Shown: in pieces, positions 8,099-15,421 of the stretch | How positions within the stretch are numbered: the stretch's first letter is position 1 | Layout: every line of letters begins with the position of its first letter | Source of the DNA: Natrinema gari JCM 14663 | GTDB lineage: Archaea; Halobacteriota; Halobacteria; Halobacteriales; Natrialbaceae | Length of the DNA: 36,588 nucleotides | Reading direction: 5' to 3' | Assembly: GCF_000337175.1 (NCBI RefSeq) | Contig: NZ_AOIJ01000035.1 | Location: 51,417 to 88,004 of the forward strand | The notes under the pieces: model-generated | The model's input: the letters and a program-made list of their open reading frames with translations, nothing else | The model's database searches: none | What the model was told of the DNA's origin: nothing | Position numbers and translations under genes: made by a program

Positions 8099-9148
8099 TT
8101 AGAGTTCGCTTGGGACGTCTATCTCGCCGTCGATGAGTGCTTGTTTAGACTCCGCGAGGGCGTCTTTGATGTCCTGGGGGATTTCGGCACCGAGTTCGTC
8201 GCCGTAGACGGCACCGACCCCGTCCTGCTCGAGTCCGAGAGCTTCGACCTTGCCGCCCTCGAACGCCCCGTTGACGCCGGATCTGATGGCGTTGTAGACC
8301 GCAGTATCGACGCGCTTGACCATGCTCGCGAGGATGACATCGGCGAAGTCCGCGTTGGAAAGCGACTGGTCCTTGTCGACGCCAATCGCGAATCGGCCCT
8401 CGTCCCGGGCGGCCTGAAAGACGCCGACACCGGTGCGGCCGGCCGCGTGGAAGATGATGTCCGCATCGTTGTTCTGGTACATCGATCGGGCGGTCGACTG
8501 CCCGCGGCCCGTCTTGTTGAAGTTACCGACGTACGACGAGACGACCTCGGCGTCGTCGTTCGCGTACTCGACGCCGGCGCGGAAGCCGGCTTCGAACGAC
8601 TCGATCAGGGGCGTTTTGGTCCCGCCCACGAAGCCGACGGTGCTGGCATCGGGGTTCGTTTCGCCGGCACCGGCGGCGAACTCGCGATCGGTCAGGAGGC
8701 CGGCCAGGTGACCGACCTGAAACGACCCCTCCGGCTCGTTGAACGTGTAGCTCCGGACGTTGTCCGCATCGACGACCTCATCGACGATAATGAAATTCTG
8801 ATCGGGATACTCGGGGGCGTTTTCCCGCAGGGCTTCCGCTTGCGCGTAGCCGATGCAGTTGATCAGGTCGAAGTCGCCCTCGGCGAAGGTACGCTGTGCG
8901 TTCGGGAACTCGCCTTCGTTGCCCGGCTCGGTCTTTTCGTACGAGAGATCGAACTCCTCGAGCGCCTTTTCGAGTCCCCGCTTGGCCATGTCGTTGAACG
9001 AGTCGTCGCCGGTCCCGCCGGTCGCGTACACCATGCCGACTCGATACTCCGCGCTGCCAGCGTCGCCGAACCCGTCCACGCAGCCGGCGATACCGGCGAG
9101 CCCGACTGCGCTTGCACCCTCGAGAAATCGTCGTCGGTTTCGCGTCAT
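8099..9148 (-). CDS. BMP-family substrate-binding lipoprotein
   Basis: The solute receptor of the importer, 349 residues. The N terminus reads MTRNRRRFLEGASAVGLAGI then AGC: a twin-arginine motif (RRRFL) followed by a lipobox ending at Cys23. It is therefore exported folded by Tat and lipid-anchored, as usual in haloarchaea. The mature part is a BMP/PnrA (Med) domain, with YRVGMVYATGGTGDDSFNDM near residue 35, VGFVGGTKTPLIESFEAGF near 175 and IIFHAAGRTGVGVFQAA near 230. Members of this family bind purine or pyrimidine nucleosides. It is the first gene of the operon, with a TATA element at 9172-9179. Confidence 0.93.
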   Translation of the reverse strand: MTRNRRRFLEGASAVGLAGIAGCVDGFGDAGSAEYRVGMVYATGGTGDDSFNDMAKRGLEKALEEFDLSYEKTEPGNEGEFPNAQRTFAEGDFDLINCIGYAQAEALRENAPEYPDQNFIIVDEVVDADNVRSYTFNEPEGSFQVGHLAGLLTDREFAAGAGETNPDASTVGFVGGTKTPLIESFEAGFRAGVEYANDDAEVVSSYVGNFNKTGRGQSTARSMYQNNDADIIFHAAGRTGVGVFQAARDEGRFAIGVDKDQSLSNADFADVILASMVKRVDTAVYNAIRSGVNGAFEGGKVEALGLEQDGVGAVYGDELGAEIPQDIKDALAESKQALIDGEIDVPSEL

Positions 9149-9171
9149 GAGGCGGGCTAGCGTAGGGTGTC

Positions 9172-9179
9172 GATATATA
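9172..9179 (-). promoter_or_regulatory. TATA box of the nucleoside transporter operon
   Basis: Read on the minus strand, the segment is GTATATAT, with its centre about 28 bases before the lipoprotein ATG at 9148. This predicts a leaderless operon transcript. No clear operator palindrome was seen next to it. Confidence 0.65.
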
Positions 9180-9267
9180 CCCGTCGAAACAGTAGAAGTC
9201 GACTGGACGGCTGGCGCGACCTTCTTCGGGCTTTCAACCGGCGATCGACAGCTGCTGGCCCAGCCGC

Positions 9268-10671
9268 CTACGCGGTTTCAGTGACCGCCGTCTCGATGAC
9301 GGCACGCGCCTCGGCGACGAGTTCGTCGACGGAGTCACTCTCCGCGTAGAGGCGCACGTAGGGTTCGGTGCCGCTGGGTCGAACCAGCAGCCACGACGCG
9401 TCGTCGAACTCGAGGCGGACGCCGTAGTCCGTGTCGACCGCCGCGTCCGGGAATGCCTCGGGGAGCGCCGACTCGAGCGTGGCCATCGCGTCGGCCTTGG
9501 CGGCGTCCGGGCACTCGACGCTGACCTTTCGGTAGGGGCGTTCGGTGACCGGCGCGCGGAGGCGATCGGTGTCGCCGGCGTCGGCGACGAGGGCGGCGAC
9601 GACCGCGGCGCTAGCGACGCCGTCGATCCAGCCGCCGAAGGCGGTGTGGATGTGTTTCCAGGGTTCGGCGGCGAAGACGATCTCCGTCCCGTCGGCTCCG
9701 GCGGCGCGTTCGCGGGCGATCCCCTCGTGGAGCGCGCCCAGTCGGACGCGTTCGACGCGACCGCCCGCCGCACGGACCCGCTCGTCGATCCGGGCGGAGG
9801 CGTTGGGGGTCGTGACGACCACGGGATCGTCGGCGTCGCTCGCCGCCGTATAGTGAGCCGCGACGACCGCGAGAACGGTATCCTCGTGGATCACGTCGCC
9901 GTCGGGACCGAGGACGACAAGTCGGTCCGCGTCGCCGTCGTGGGCCAGCCCGAGATCGAAGTCGCCGGTCGCGGGTTCGGGTCCCTCCGCGAGGAAGTCG
10001 GTAAACGCCGCAAGCGTCTCCGGCGTGGGCTTGCTCCCACGGCTAGGGAAGTGGCCGTCGACGGAGGCGTTGACCGCGACGACCGTTGCGCCGAGGCGCT
10101 CGAGGACCTGCGGCGTCGCGAGCGCGCCGACGCCGTTCCCGCAGTCGACGGCGATCCGGAGCCCCGCAAGGGGGGCACTCGAGTCGGCGTTCGCGTCTGT
10201 CCCGAACCGTTCCCGAACGTAGTCCTCGACGGCGGACCGGTACGGATCGAGTATCGAGAGGTCCTGTGCGTCGCCCCACTGGTCCCAGCGAGCGAGGCCG
10301 GCGTCGTCGCGTGCCACGTGGTCGTCGATGGCCCCTTCGGCGTCGCTGTCGTACTCGACGCCGTCCGCGAAGAGCTTGATGCCGTTGTCCGCGGGGGGGT
10401 TGTGACTCGCGGTGAGCATCACGCCCCGTCGTCCCTGCGAGGCGAACGCGAGCGCCGGCGTCGGTACCTGGCCGACGCGGCGGACGTCCGCGCCGGCGCT
10501 CTCGAGGCCGGCTGCCATCGCCGCCGCGAGTGCCGGCCCGGTCTCCCGGCCGTCACGACCGACGACGAACGTTTCCCCGGGGTCGCCCGCTGCCTGGCCG
10601 ACGGCAAGCGCCAGCGACGGCGAGACCTCCTCGACCGGGCCACGGATTCCTGCAGTCCCAAAGAGCGTCAT
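9268..10671 (-). CDS. phosphohexomutase-family enzyme (GlmM-like)
   Basis: A 467-residue alpha-D-phosphohexomutase. The phosphoserine loop TASHNPPADNGIK has the catalytic Ser89. The metal loop is AHDGDADRLVVLG, the sugar-binding loop EPWKHIHTAFGGWIDG, and the C-terminal phosphate loop RPSGTEPYVRLYAES. The set is complete, so the enzyme should be active. The most likely role is phosphoglucosamine mutase, supplying GlcN-1-phosphate to the GlmU-type enzyme at 29571-30749. Archaeal phosphopentomutases belong to the same superfamily, and the adjacent nucleoside operon makes ribose-1-phosphate an alternative substrate. Sequence alone does not decide. Its 5' end faces away from the transporter operon, so they are separate transcripts. 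Confidence 0.88.
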   Translation of the reverse strand: MTLFGTAGIRGPVEEVSPSLALAVGQAAGDPGETFVVGRDGRETGPALAAAMAAGLESAGADVRRVGQVPTPALAFASQGRRGVMLTASHNPPADNGIKLFADGVEYDSDAEGAIDDHVARDDAGLARWDQWGDAQDLSILDPYRSAVEDYVRERFGTDANADSSAPLAGLRIAVDCGNGVGALATPQVLERLGATVVAVNASVDGHFPSRGSKPTPETLAAFTDFLAEGPEPATGDFDLGLAHDGDADRLVVLGPDGDVIHEDTVLAVVAAHYTAASDADDPVVVTTPNASARIDERVRAAGGRVERVRLGALHEGIARERAAGADGTEIVFAAEPWKHIHTAFGGWIDGVASAAVVAALVADAGDTDRLRAPVTERPYRKVSVECPDAAKADAMATLESALPEAFPDAAVDTDYGVRLEFDDASWLLVRPSGTEPYVRLYAESDSVDELVAEARAVIETAVTETA

Positions 10672-10750
10672 AGCCGTCCGTTCCGCGAGGAGCCACTTAG
10701 CGATATTGCACTCGTCGCTTGCGGGGCAAAACGGGGGCCCGATGCGACGA

Positions 10751-11389
10751 CTACTCGGCGGGCAGGTCGTCGATCAGGACGACGGCCTCGCCGTCGATCA
10801 CGGTCGCGTCGTCGTCCTCGTCGCGGACGAGCGTCTCGAGTCGATACTGGTCGTTGCCCAAATTCTCGACGATCTCCACGCGGGCGGAGACGCGGTCGCC
10901 GATTCCGACGGGGCCGCTGAACTCGAGGTCCTGGGAGAGGTAGATGGTGAGCCCGGGGAGCCGAGCCAGCGCGGCGCTGATGAGACCTGAGACGAGGGTG
11001 CCGTGGACGATGCGCTCGCCAAAGCGGGTCTCGGATGCGAACTCCTCGTTGAGGTGGAGTCGGTTCGTGTCGCCGCTGACTGCGGCGAATGCCCGGACGT
11101 CCTCGTCGGTGAGGGCCTTCTCGAAGGTGACGGTATCGCCGACGCTGATCCCGTCCGGATCGTCGACGGTCCGGTCGAACTGCCAATCGAGATCGGAGTA
11201 GTCGACCGACGGGATCGGCGGGGCGATCCGGTCGGGCTCCGCGCTGGAGTCGCCGTCGGTCGGCGGAAGCATCGCGGAGACGGCGGCACGGTTCGCCGCG
11301 GTCGCAGTTCGAAGAAACCCTCGCGTCATAGCCGACCACGCGTTCGTCATGGCGGCGAGGTTGTCTTCGCCAGCGTTCTGGTGGGACAT
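10751..11389 (-). CDS. MaoC-family (R)-enoyl-CoA hydratase, PhaJ-like
   Basis: A 212-residue protein with a C-terminal MaoC hot-dog domain. The hydratase motif is visible: VSGDTNRLHLNEEFASETRF followed by ERIVHGTLVSGLISAALARL, with the catalytic Asp and His of the D-x(4)-H motif. The first ~65 residues are a separate extension containing AWSAMTRGFLRTATAANRAA, which could be an amphipathic granule-binding helix. The likely reaction is hydration of trans-2-enoyl-CoA to (R)-3-hydroxyacyl-CoA, supplying monomers for PHA or returning them to beta-oxidation. It is divergent from phaR with a 260-base control region between, the arrangement known from Haloferax mediterranei PHA loci. Confidence 0.88.
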   Translation of the reverse strand: MSHQNAGEDNLAAMTNAWSAMTRGFLRTATAANRAAVSAMLPPTDGDSSAEPDRIAPPIPSVDYSDLDWQFDRTVDDPDGISVGDTVTFEKALTDEDVRAFAAVSGDTNRLHLNEEFASETRFGERIVHGTLVSGLISAALARLPGLTIYLSQDLEFSGPVGIGDRVSARVEIVENLGNDQYRLETLVRDEDDDATVIDGEAVVLIDDLPAE

Positions 11390-11410
11390 CTACGAGCGGC
11401 TAGGCGTGGT

Positions 11411-11418
11411 GCGTATAT
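11411..11418 (-). promoter_or_regulatory. TATA box of the MaoC/PhaJ gene
   Basis: Read on the minus strand it is ATATACGC, centred about 26 bases before the ATG at 11389. This matches the leaderless pattern seen for other genes here. Confidence 0.6.
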
Positions 11419-11568
11419 GACTTCTTTGGCTCGCTCAAGAGCGTTTTACCGCACGACAGAGCCAGTAATACCGTATTAGTGCCTCTCTTCCGACCCCGTT
11501 CGTACTTCAAATTGAACTGTCACGTCCGGCAGTCGGTCTCGCCTGCCGGCCGATCGATCGAGGCGGCC

Positions 11569-11585
11569 TGGTACACCCTGTACCA
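11569..11585. promoter_or_regulatory. perfect inverted repeat, candidate PhaR operator
   Basis: TGGTACA-CCC-TGTACCA is a perfect 7-base inverted repeat with a 3-base spacer, in the divergent region between the MaoC gene and phaR. It lies 65-81 bases upstream of the phaR ATG, upstream of its TATA element. A related half site, TGGTATC, lies at 11601-11607. PhaR of haloarchaea is a DNA-binding AbrB-type regulator that acts on its own locus, so this is a reasonable target. The assignment is inference. Confidence 0.5.
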
Positions 11586-11617
11586 TCTCGTGGTCTCAAA
11601 TGGTATCTAGTGGAAAG

Positions 11618-11625
11618 TCTTATTA
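11618..11625 (+). promoter_or_regulatory. TATA-like element of phaR-phaP
   Basis: The segment TCTTATTA is centred about 28 bases before the ATG at 11650. It also argues for that start over an in-frame GTG at 11641. Confidence 0.55.
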
Positions 11626-11649
11626 TGTCTGCGAGCCAACGTGCTGTTG

Positions 11650-11970
11650 ATGACGGACGACTCCGACCGGTCGACCTGGTTCCCACCTGCGATGTTCACG
11701 GAACAGATGCAGGAAGCGGGCGAGCAGGTCGCCGAATCCCAGCAGGAGATGATGAAACAGTTGCTGCAGGCCACGTCGGCGAACCCGCTCGAGAACACGT
11801 CGGCGTTCGGGCCGATGAACATGGGCACGGCGACGTTCAAGGCCCGCGTTCAGAGCGGCGGTCGGATCAGCATTCCCGGTCCCGAACGGGAGGCCCTCGA
11901 CATCGAGGAGGGCGATATCGTCCAGACGATCGTCGTCCCCGTCAAACGTAACCGAGAGGATCACTCATGA
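11650..11970 (+). CDS. phaR: PhaR, AbrB-type PHA regulator
   Basis: A 106-residue protein with a swapped-hairpin AbrB/SpoVT DNA-binding domain at about residues 60-101 (FKARVQSGGRISIPGPER then EALDIEEGDIVQTIVV). The N-terminal half, WFPPAMFTEQMQEAGEQVAE followed by a Gln/Met-rich helix, resembles phasin-like granule-contact helices. In Haloferax mediterranei PhaR represses its own operon and binds PHA granules, linking transcription to granule surface. Here it is the first gene of the PHA block, and its stop overlaps the phaP start (ATGA). The ATG at 11650 is preferred over GTG at 11641 because of TATA spacing. Confidence 0.88.
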   Translation: MTDDSDRSTWFPPAMFTEQMQEAGEQVAESQQEMMKQLLQATSANPLENTSAFGPMNMGTATFKARVQSGGRISIPGPEREALDIEEGDIVQTIVVPVKRNREDHS

Positions 11971-12452
11971 CGCAGAACCCATTCACCGCAGTACTCGACG
12001 CACAGCGCACCGCACTCGAACAGTCCCAGCGCCTGACCCACGACGCGCTCGAGGCCCAGCGGACCTCGATCAGCGCCTTCGCCGACGCCGTCGAAACCTC
12101 GAGTTCGCTGGCCGAATCCAACGCCGAGTTGACCAAGGGCACGATCCACGCCTCCCTCGATGCGCTCGAGGCGTCCCTGCCCGAGGAGGCCGCCGACTTC
12201 GGCGAACTCCGCGACCTCGTCGACGACGGCTTCGACTCGGCCACCGAGGCCCAGTCGCAGTCGATCGACGCCTACCTCGAAGCACTCGAGGAGTCGGAAG
12301 TCGCCTACGAGGAGTTCGCCGCCAGCTACTCCGAGGTCATCGATACCTCCTTCGACGCGGCACTGGAAGCCCACGAGCAGGTTACCGAGAACGTCAATGC
12401 CGTCGCCGAAAACGTCGACGAGGCCGCCGACGAGTTCGACGTCTCGGCGTAA
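11967..12452 (+). CDS. phaP: PhaP phasin
   Basis: A 161-residue, strongly acidic, almost wholly helical protein with no signal peptide, membrane segment or Cys. It begins MTQNPFTAVLDAQRTALEQS, an amphipathic helix, and continues with heptad-like Ala/Leu/Glu repeats to the end. Phasins coat PHA granules, control their number and size, and shield the polymer from cytosolic proteins. The position between phaR and phaE and the four-base overlap with phaR give the identification. The sequence alone is low-complexity. The start MTQNPF is similar to MNNPFA of PhaC downstream, suggesting a shared granule-contact N-terminal motif. Confidence 0.88.
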   Translation: MTQNPFTAVLDAQRTALEQSQRLTHDALEAQRTSISAFADAVETSSSLAESNAELTKGTIHASLDALEASLPEEAADFGELRDLVDDGFDSATEAQSQSIDAYLEALEESEVAYEEFAASYSEVIDTSFDAALEAHEQVTENVNAVAENVDEAADEFDVSA

Positions 12453-12463
12453 ATCCGGGCCCA

Positions 12464-12471
12464 GCTTTTTA
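12464..12471 (+). promoter_or_regulatory. internal TATA-like element before phaE
   Basis: The segment GCTTTTTA lies about 27 bases before the phaE ATG at 12495, in the 42-base gap after phaP. It suggests that phaE-phaC can be transcribed separately from phaR-phaP as a leaderless message. A run of T could also act as a partial terminator for phaRP. Confidence 0.5.
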
Positions 12472-12494
12472 TCGTTCACCGCCAATTTTCACCC

Positions 12495-13040
12495 ATGTCA
12501 GATTCACAACCCCCGATGCAAGACTGGAACGCGTTCGCCGAACAGTGGAACGAACAGTTCCTCGACGCGCTCGAGGACAATATGGAAGCCCAGGCACAGT
12601 TCGTCGAGAGCTGGTCCGAAACCGTCGGCGAGGTCAGCGAGGATACCGAACTCTCCGACGGCGTCGAGGGGTACGCCCGCGCCTACGAGACATGGATGAA
12701 CGCCTCCCAGCAGATGGTCGACCGGATAAACGACCAACTCGAAGGCGAGGACGTCGACATCGAGGAGTTCCGCGATATCTGGCTCAACACCGCCAACGAG
12801 GCGTTCAAAGACGTCATGTCGACGACCGCGTTCGCCAAGATGACTGGCGAAACCGTCGGCGACGTCCTCGAGTTGCAACAACAGGCCGACGAGGCAGCCC
12901 AAGAAACGCTGCACTCGCTTGGCTTCGCGACGCAAGACGATGTCGTCGAGATCGGTGACCGCCTCGTCGAACTCGAACGCCGCCAACACGCCGTCGAACA
13001 GAAACTCGACCGCGTTCTCGAGCACCTAGACGAGCAATGA
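12495..13040 (+). CDS. phaE: PhaE subunit of class III PHA synthase
   Basis: A 181-residue acidic helical protein, the haloarchaeal short form of PhaE. It is the non-catalytic partner that activates PhaC. Visible marks are the N-terminal [20 protein letters not shown], a central [20 protein letters not shown] and a C-terminal coiled coil from about residue 150 ([20 protein letters not shown]). It overlaps phaC by four bases (ATGA), consistent with equal production of the two subunits of a complex. PhaE is recognised mainly by this pairing and the WNEQF-type N terminus, since the family is poorly conserved. Confidence 0.9.
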   Translation: MSDSQPPMQDWNAFAEQWNEQFLDALEDNMEAQAQFVESWSETVGEVSEDTELSDGVEGYARAYETWMNASQQMVDRINDQLEGEDVDIEEFRDIWLNTANEAFKDVMSTTAFAKMTGETVGDVLELQQQADEAAQETLHSLGFATQDDVVEIGDRLVELERRQHAVEQKLDRVLEHLDEQ

Positions 13041-14392
13041 ACAACCCCTTCGCAACCGCACTGACCATGCAACGACAGGCCTGGGAGGCGACCGCCGACT
13101 TGGCCGAGAAAACCCGGATCGCCCCCGACCGAACCGACACCGTCGAGAACGTCGACGTTGGGCAGACGCCCAGCGAAGTCGTCTACGAGGAGAACAAACT
13201 CGAACTCCTCCACTACGAGCCGATGACGGAGGAGCAATACGACATCCCGATCCTCATCGTCTACGCGCTGATCAACAAGCCCTATATCCTCGATCTGCAA
13301 CCCGACCGCTCGGTGGTCCAGACGCTGCTCGAGGCCGGCTTCGACGTCTACCTGATCGACTGGGGTGAGCCGTCCACACTGGACCGCTCGCTGTCGATCG
13401 ACGACTACGTCACCCGGTACATCGACAACTGCGTCGACGTGGTTCGGGAGCGATCCGGGCGGGACTCGATCAACATCCTCGGCTACTGTATGGGCGGCAC
13501 GATGTCGGCCATGTACGCTTCGCTGTACCCCGACAAGGTCGAGAACCTGGCACTGATGGCCTCGGGACTGTGCTTCGCCGGCGACGGCGGCGTCCTCGAA
13601 CTCTGGGGCGGCGAGGAGTACTACGATCCCGAAGTCGTCACCGAGACGTTCGACAACGTCCCCGCCGGGTTCTTGGATGTCGGCTTCGCGTTGATGGACC
13701 CCGTCGCGAACAACGTGACGAAGTACGTCCGCTTTTACGACAACATGGCGGACGAGGACTTCGTTGAGAATTTCGCGCGCATGGAGCGATGGCTCGACGA
13801 GGGGATCGACATGGCCGGCGCGGCCTACGAGGAGTTCATCCGCGACGTCTATCAGGACAACAAACTCTACGAGAACGACCTCACTCTGGACGGGGACCAC
13901 GTCGACATCAGCAACATCGACATGCCCGTCTTACAGATCGTCGCGGAGTACGACCACCTCATCCCACCGGCGGCCTCGAAACCGTTCAACGACGTGATCG
14001 CCTCCGAGGACACCGACATCCTCGAGTTCGCGACGGGCCACATCGGAATGTCCGTCTCCTCGCGCAGCCACGAGGAACTCTGGCCGCAGGTCTGTGCGTG
14101 GTTCGCGGAGCGCTCGAACGGGACCGAAGGCGAAACCGACTCGGAGACGCCCGACCCCACGACACCGGACGAGATGACCGTCGACGAGGCGGCCGCATCC
14201 GGGATCGACACCGAACCCGCCGATCTCACCGAGCTGCGGGGCGTCGGACAGGCGTACGCCGAAACGCTCACCGCGGCCGGGATCGAGACGATCGACCAGC
14301 TCGCCACAGCCGACGCCGCCGACCTCGCCACCGAGACCGACATCTCGCCGAGCCGACTCGAGGACTGGATCGAGCAGGCACGGGAGCGGTAG
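13037..14392 (+). CDS. phaC: PhaC, class III (haloarchaeal) PHA synthase catalytic subunit
   Basis: Polymerises (R)-3-hydroxyacyl-CoA into PHA at the granule surface. The 451 residues form an alpha/beta hydrolase fold with lipase-like box GYCMGG (nucleophile Cys151), Asp306 in AEYDHLIPP and His335 in TGHIGMSVS, so the triad is complete. The conserved [11 protein letters not shown] lies at residues 103-113. After about residue 360 comes an acidic Thr/Asp/Pro linker, then a separate helix-hairpin-helix-like domain at 395-451 ([20 protein letters not shown]). Haloarchaeal synthases are known to have a C-terminal extension lacking in bacterial class III enzymes. Here its likely fold is readable. 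It is co-translated with phaE. Confidence 0.95.
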   Translation: MNNPFATALTMQRQAWEATADLAEKTRIAPDRTDTVENVDVGQTPSEVVYEENKLELLHYEPMTEEQYDIPILIVYALINKPYILDLQPDRSVVQTLLEAGFDVYLIDWGEPSTLDRSLSIDDYVTRYIDNCVDVVRERSGRDSINILGYCMGGTMSAMYASLYPDKVENLALMASGLCFAGDGGVLELWGGEEYYDPEVVTETFDNVPAGFLDVGFALMDPVANNVTKYVRFYDNMADEDFVENFARMERWLDEGIDMAGAAYEEFIRDVYQDNKLYENDLTLDGDHVDISNIDMPVLQIVAEYDHLIPPAASKPFNDVIASEDTDILEFATGHIGMSVSSRSHEELWPQVCAWFAERSNGTEGETDSETPDPTTPDEMTVDEAAASGIDTEPADLTELRGVGQAYAETLTAAGIETIDQLATADAADLATETDISPSRLEDWIEQARER

Positions 14393-14472
14393 TCGAGTCG
14401 AGGCGACCGTCGGCTGTGGGCTCGGGACCGCGGGTTCGTATCGGACGGACAGGATGGATAACTAACAGGTCG

Positions 14473-14480
14473 TTATTTAT
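14473..14480 (+). promoter_or_regulatory. TATA box of phaB
   Basis: TTATTTAT is centred about 29 bases before the phaB ATG at 14505, in a 112-base gap after phaC. phaB is thus probably a separate leaderless transcript. Confidence 0.65.
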
Positions 14481-14504
14481 CATCGGACGTTGAACGTGTG
14501 AACT

Positions 14505-15248
14505 ATGTCCATGGATGGTCGTACCTGCGTTATTACGGGCTCGGCGAAGGGTATCGGTCGCGGGATCGCCGAGTACCTCGGCGAAGAAGGGGCAAACGTC
14601 GTGGTCAACTACCGGACTTCCGAGGGTGCCGCCCACGACGCCGTCGACACCATCGAGTCCGCCGGCGGCTCGGCCGTCGCCGCACAGGCGGACATCTCCG
14701 ACCGTGCCGACGTCGAGCGGATGGTCGAAGTCTGCCACGACTCCTTCGGCCCGGCGGACGTCCTCGTGAACAACGCCGGCATCACCGCCGACAAACAGTT
14801 CACCGAAATGTCCCGCGAGGAGTGGGACCGCGTGATGGATGTCAACCTCGGCGGCATGTTCAACTGCACCCAACTGTTCTACGACGACATCTGGAACGCC
14901 GAGGAGGGCCGGCTGATCAACATCTCGAGCGTCGTCGGGAAACAGGGCAACTACGGCCAGGCCAACTACGCCGCCGCGAAAAGCGGCATGTTCGGGTTCA
15001 CGCGAACCATCGCCCTCGAACTCGCCAAGGGCGGCTCGACGGCCAACTGCGTCGCGCCCGGCTTCACCGCCACCGACATGCTCGAGAGCGTCCCCGACAA
15101 AGTACTCGATCGGATCATCTCGGGCATCCCGCTCGAGCGGCTGGCGGAAGTCGAGGACATCGCCGCAGTCGTCCGGTTCCTCGCGAGCAAGGACTCCTCG
15201 TACGTGACCGGCGAAGTGATCGACGTCAACGGCGGGATGGACCTCTAA
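14505..15248 (+). CDS. phaB: PhaB, acetoacetyl-CoA reductase (SDR)
   Basis: Reduces acetoacetyl-CoA to (R)-3-hydroxybutyryl-CoA with NADPH, the monomer step before PhaC. The 247 residues form a classical short-chain dehydrogenase: cofactor loop TGSAKGIG (residues 11-18), NNAG at 89-92, catalytic Ser142 in INISSVVG, Tyr155 and Lys159 in YAAAKSG, and PGFTATDM after it. The NYRTSE segment at residues 35-40, at the end of the second strand, fits NADPH-type FabG/PhaB proteins. FabG-like reductases cannot be separated from PhaB by motifs alone. The assignment rests on position directly after phaC. The first ATG is used because of TATA spacing, although Met3 is possible. Confidence 0.9.
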   Translation: MSMDGRTCVITGSAKGIGRGIAEYLGEEGANVVVNYRTSEGAAHDAVDTIESAGGSAVAAQADISDRADVERMVEVCHDSFGPADVLVNNAGITADKQFTEMSREEWDRVMDVNLGGMFNCTQLFYDDIWNAEEGRLINISSVVGKQGNYGQANYAAAKSGMFGFTRTIALELAKGGSTANCVAPGFTATDMLESVPDKVLDRIISGIPLERLAEVEDIAAVVRFLASKDSSYVTGEVIDVNGGMDL

Positions 15249-15388
15249 CGCGGGCCGCCGTCAGCCGCCGACTACGCCACAACGGCTGTCGCTCGCGTCG
15301 CTCCCGAGGCGGTCGGCCATCATCACGGTCGCCACAGAGCCACAATTACTATATAGCCGCTCGTCGTCGCAACAGCAGTTCCAAAGGG

Positions 15389-15394
15389 TATATG
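15389..15394 (+). promoter_or_regulatory. TATA-like element of the sugar transferase gene
   Basis: TATATG lies about 30 bases before the ATG at 15422. It is framed by an AAAGGG (15383-15388) and CCCTTT (15406-15411) pair. The rest of the 173-base gap after phaB holds another AT patch at 15346-15356 and no gene. Confidence 0.45.
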
Positions 15395-15421
15395 ACCGTG
15401 TAGTTCCCTTTCGATTACCAG

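Noticed and set aside
12683-13900. 405-codon minus-strand frame opposite phaE and phaC
   Set aside because: It mirrors the PHA genes, has no recognisable motif, and phaE/phaC have intact motifs on the other strand.
15383-15411. AAAGGG / CCCTTT inverted repeat before the sugar transferase gene
   Set aside because: The six-base arms are separated by 17 bases. Too weak to call an operator, though it overlaps the promoter.
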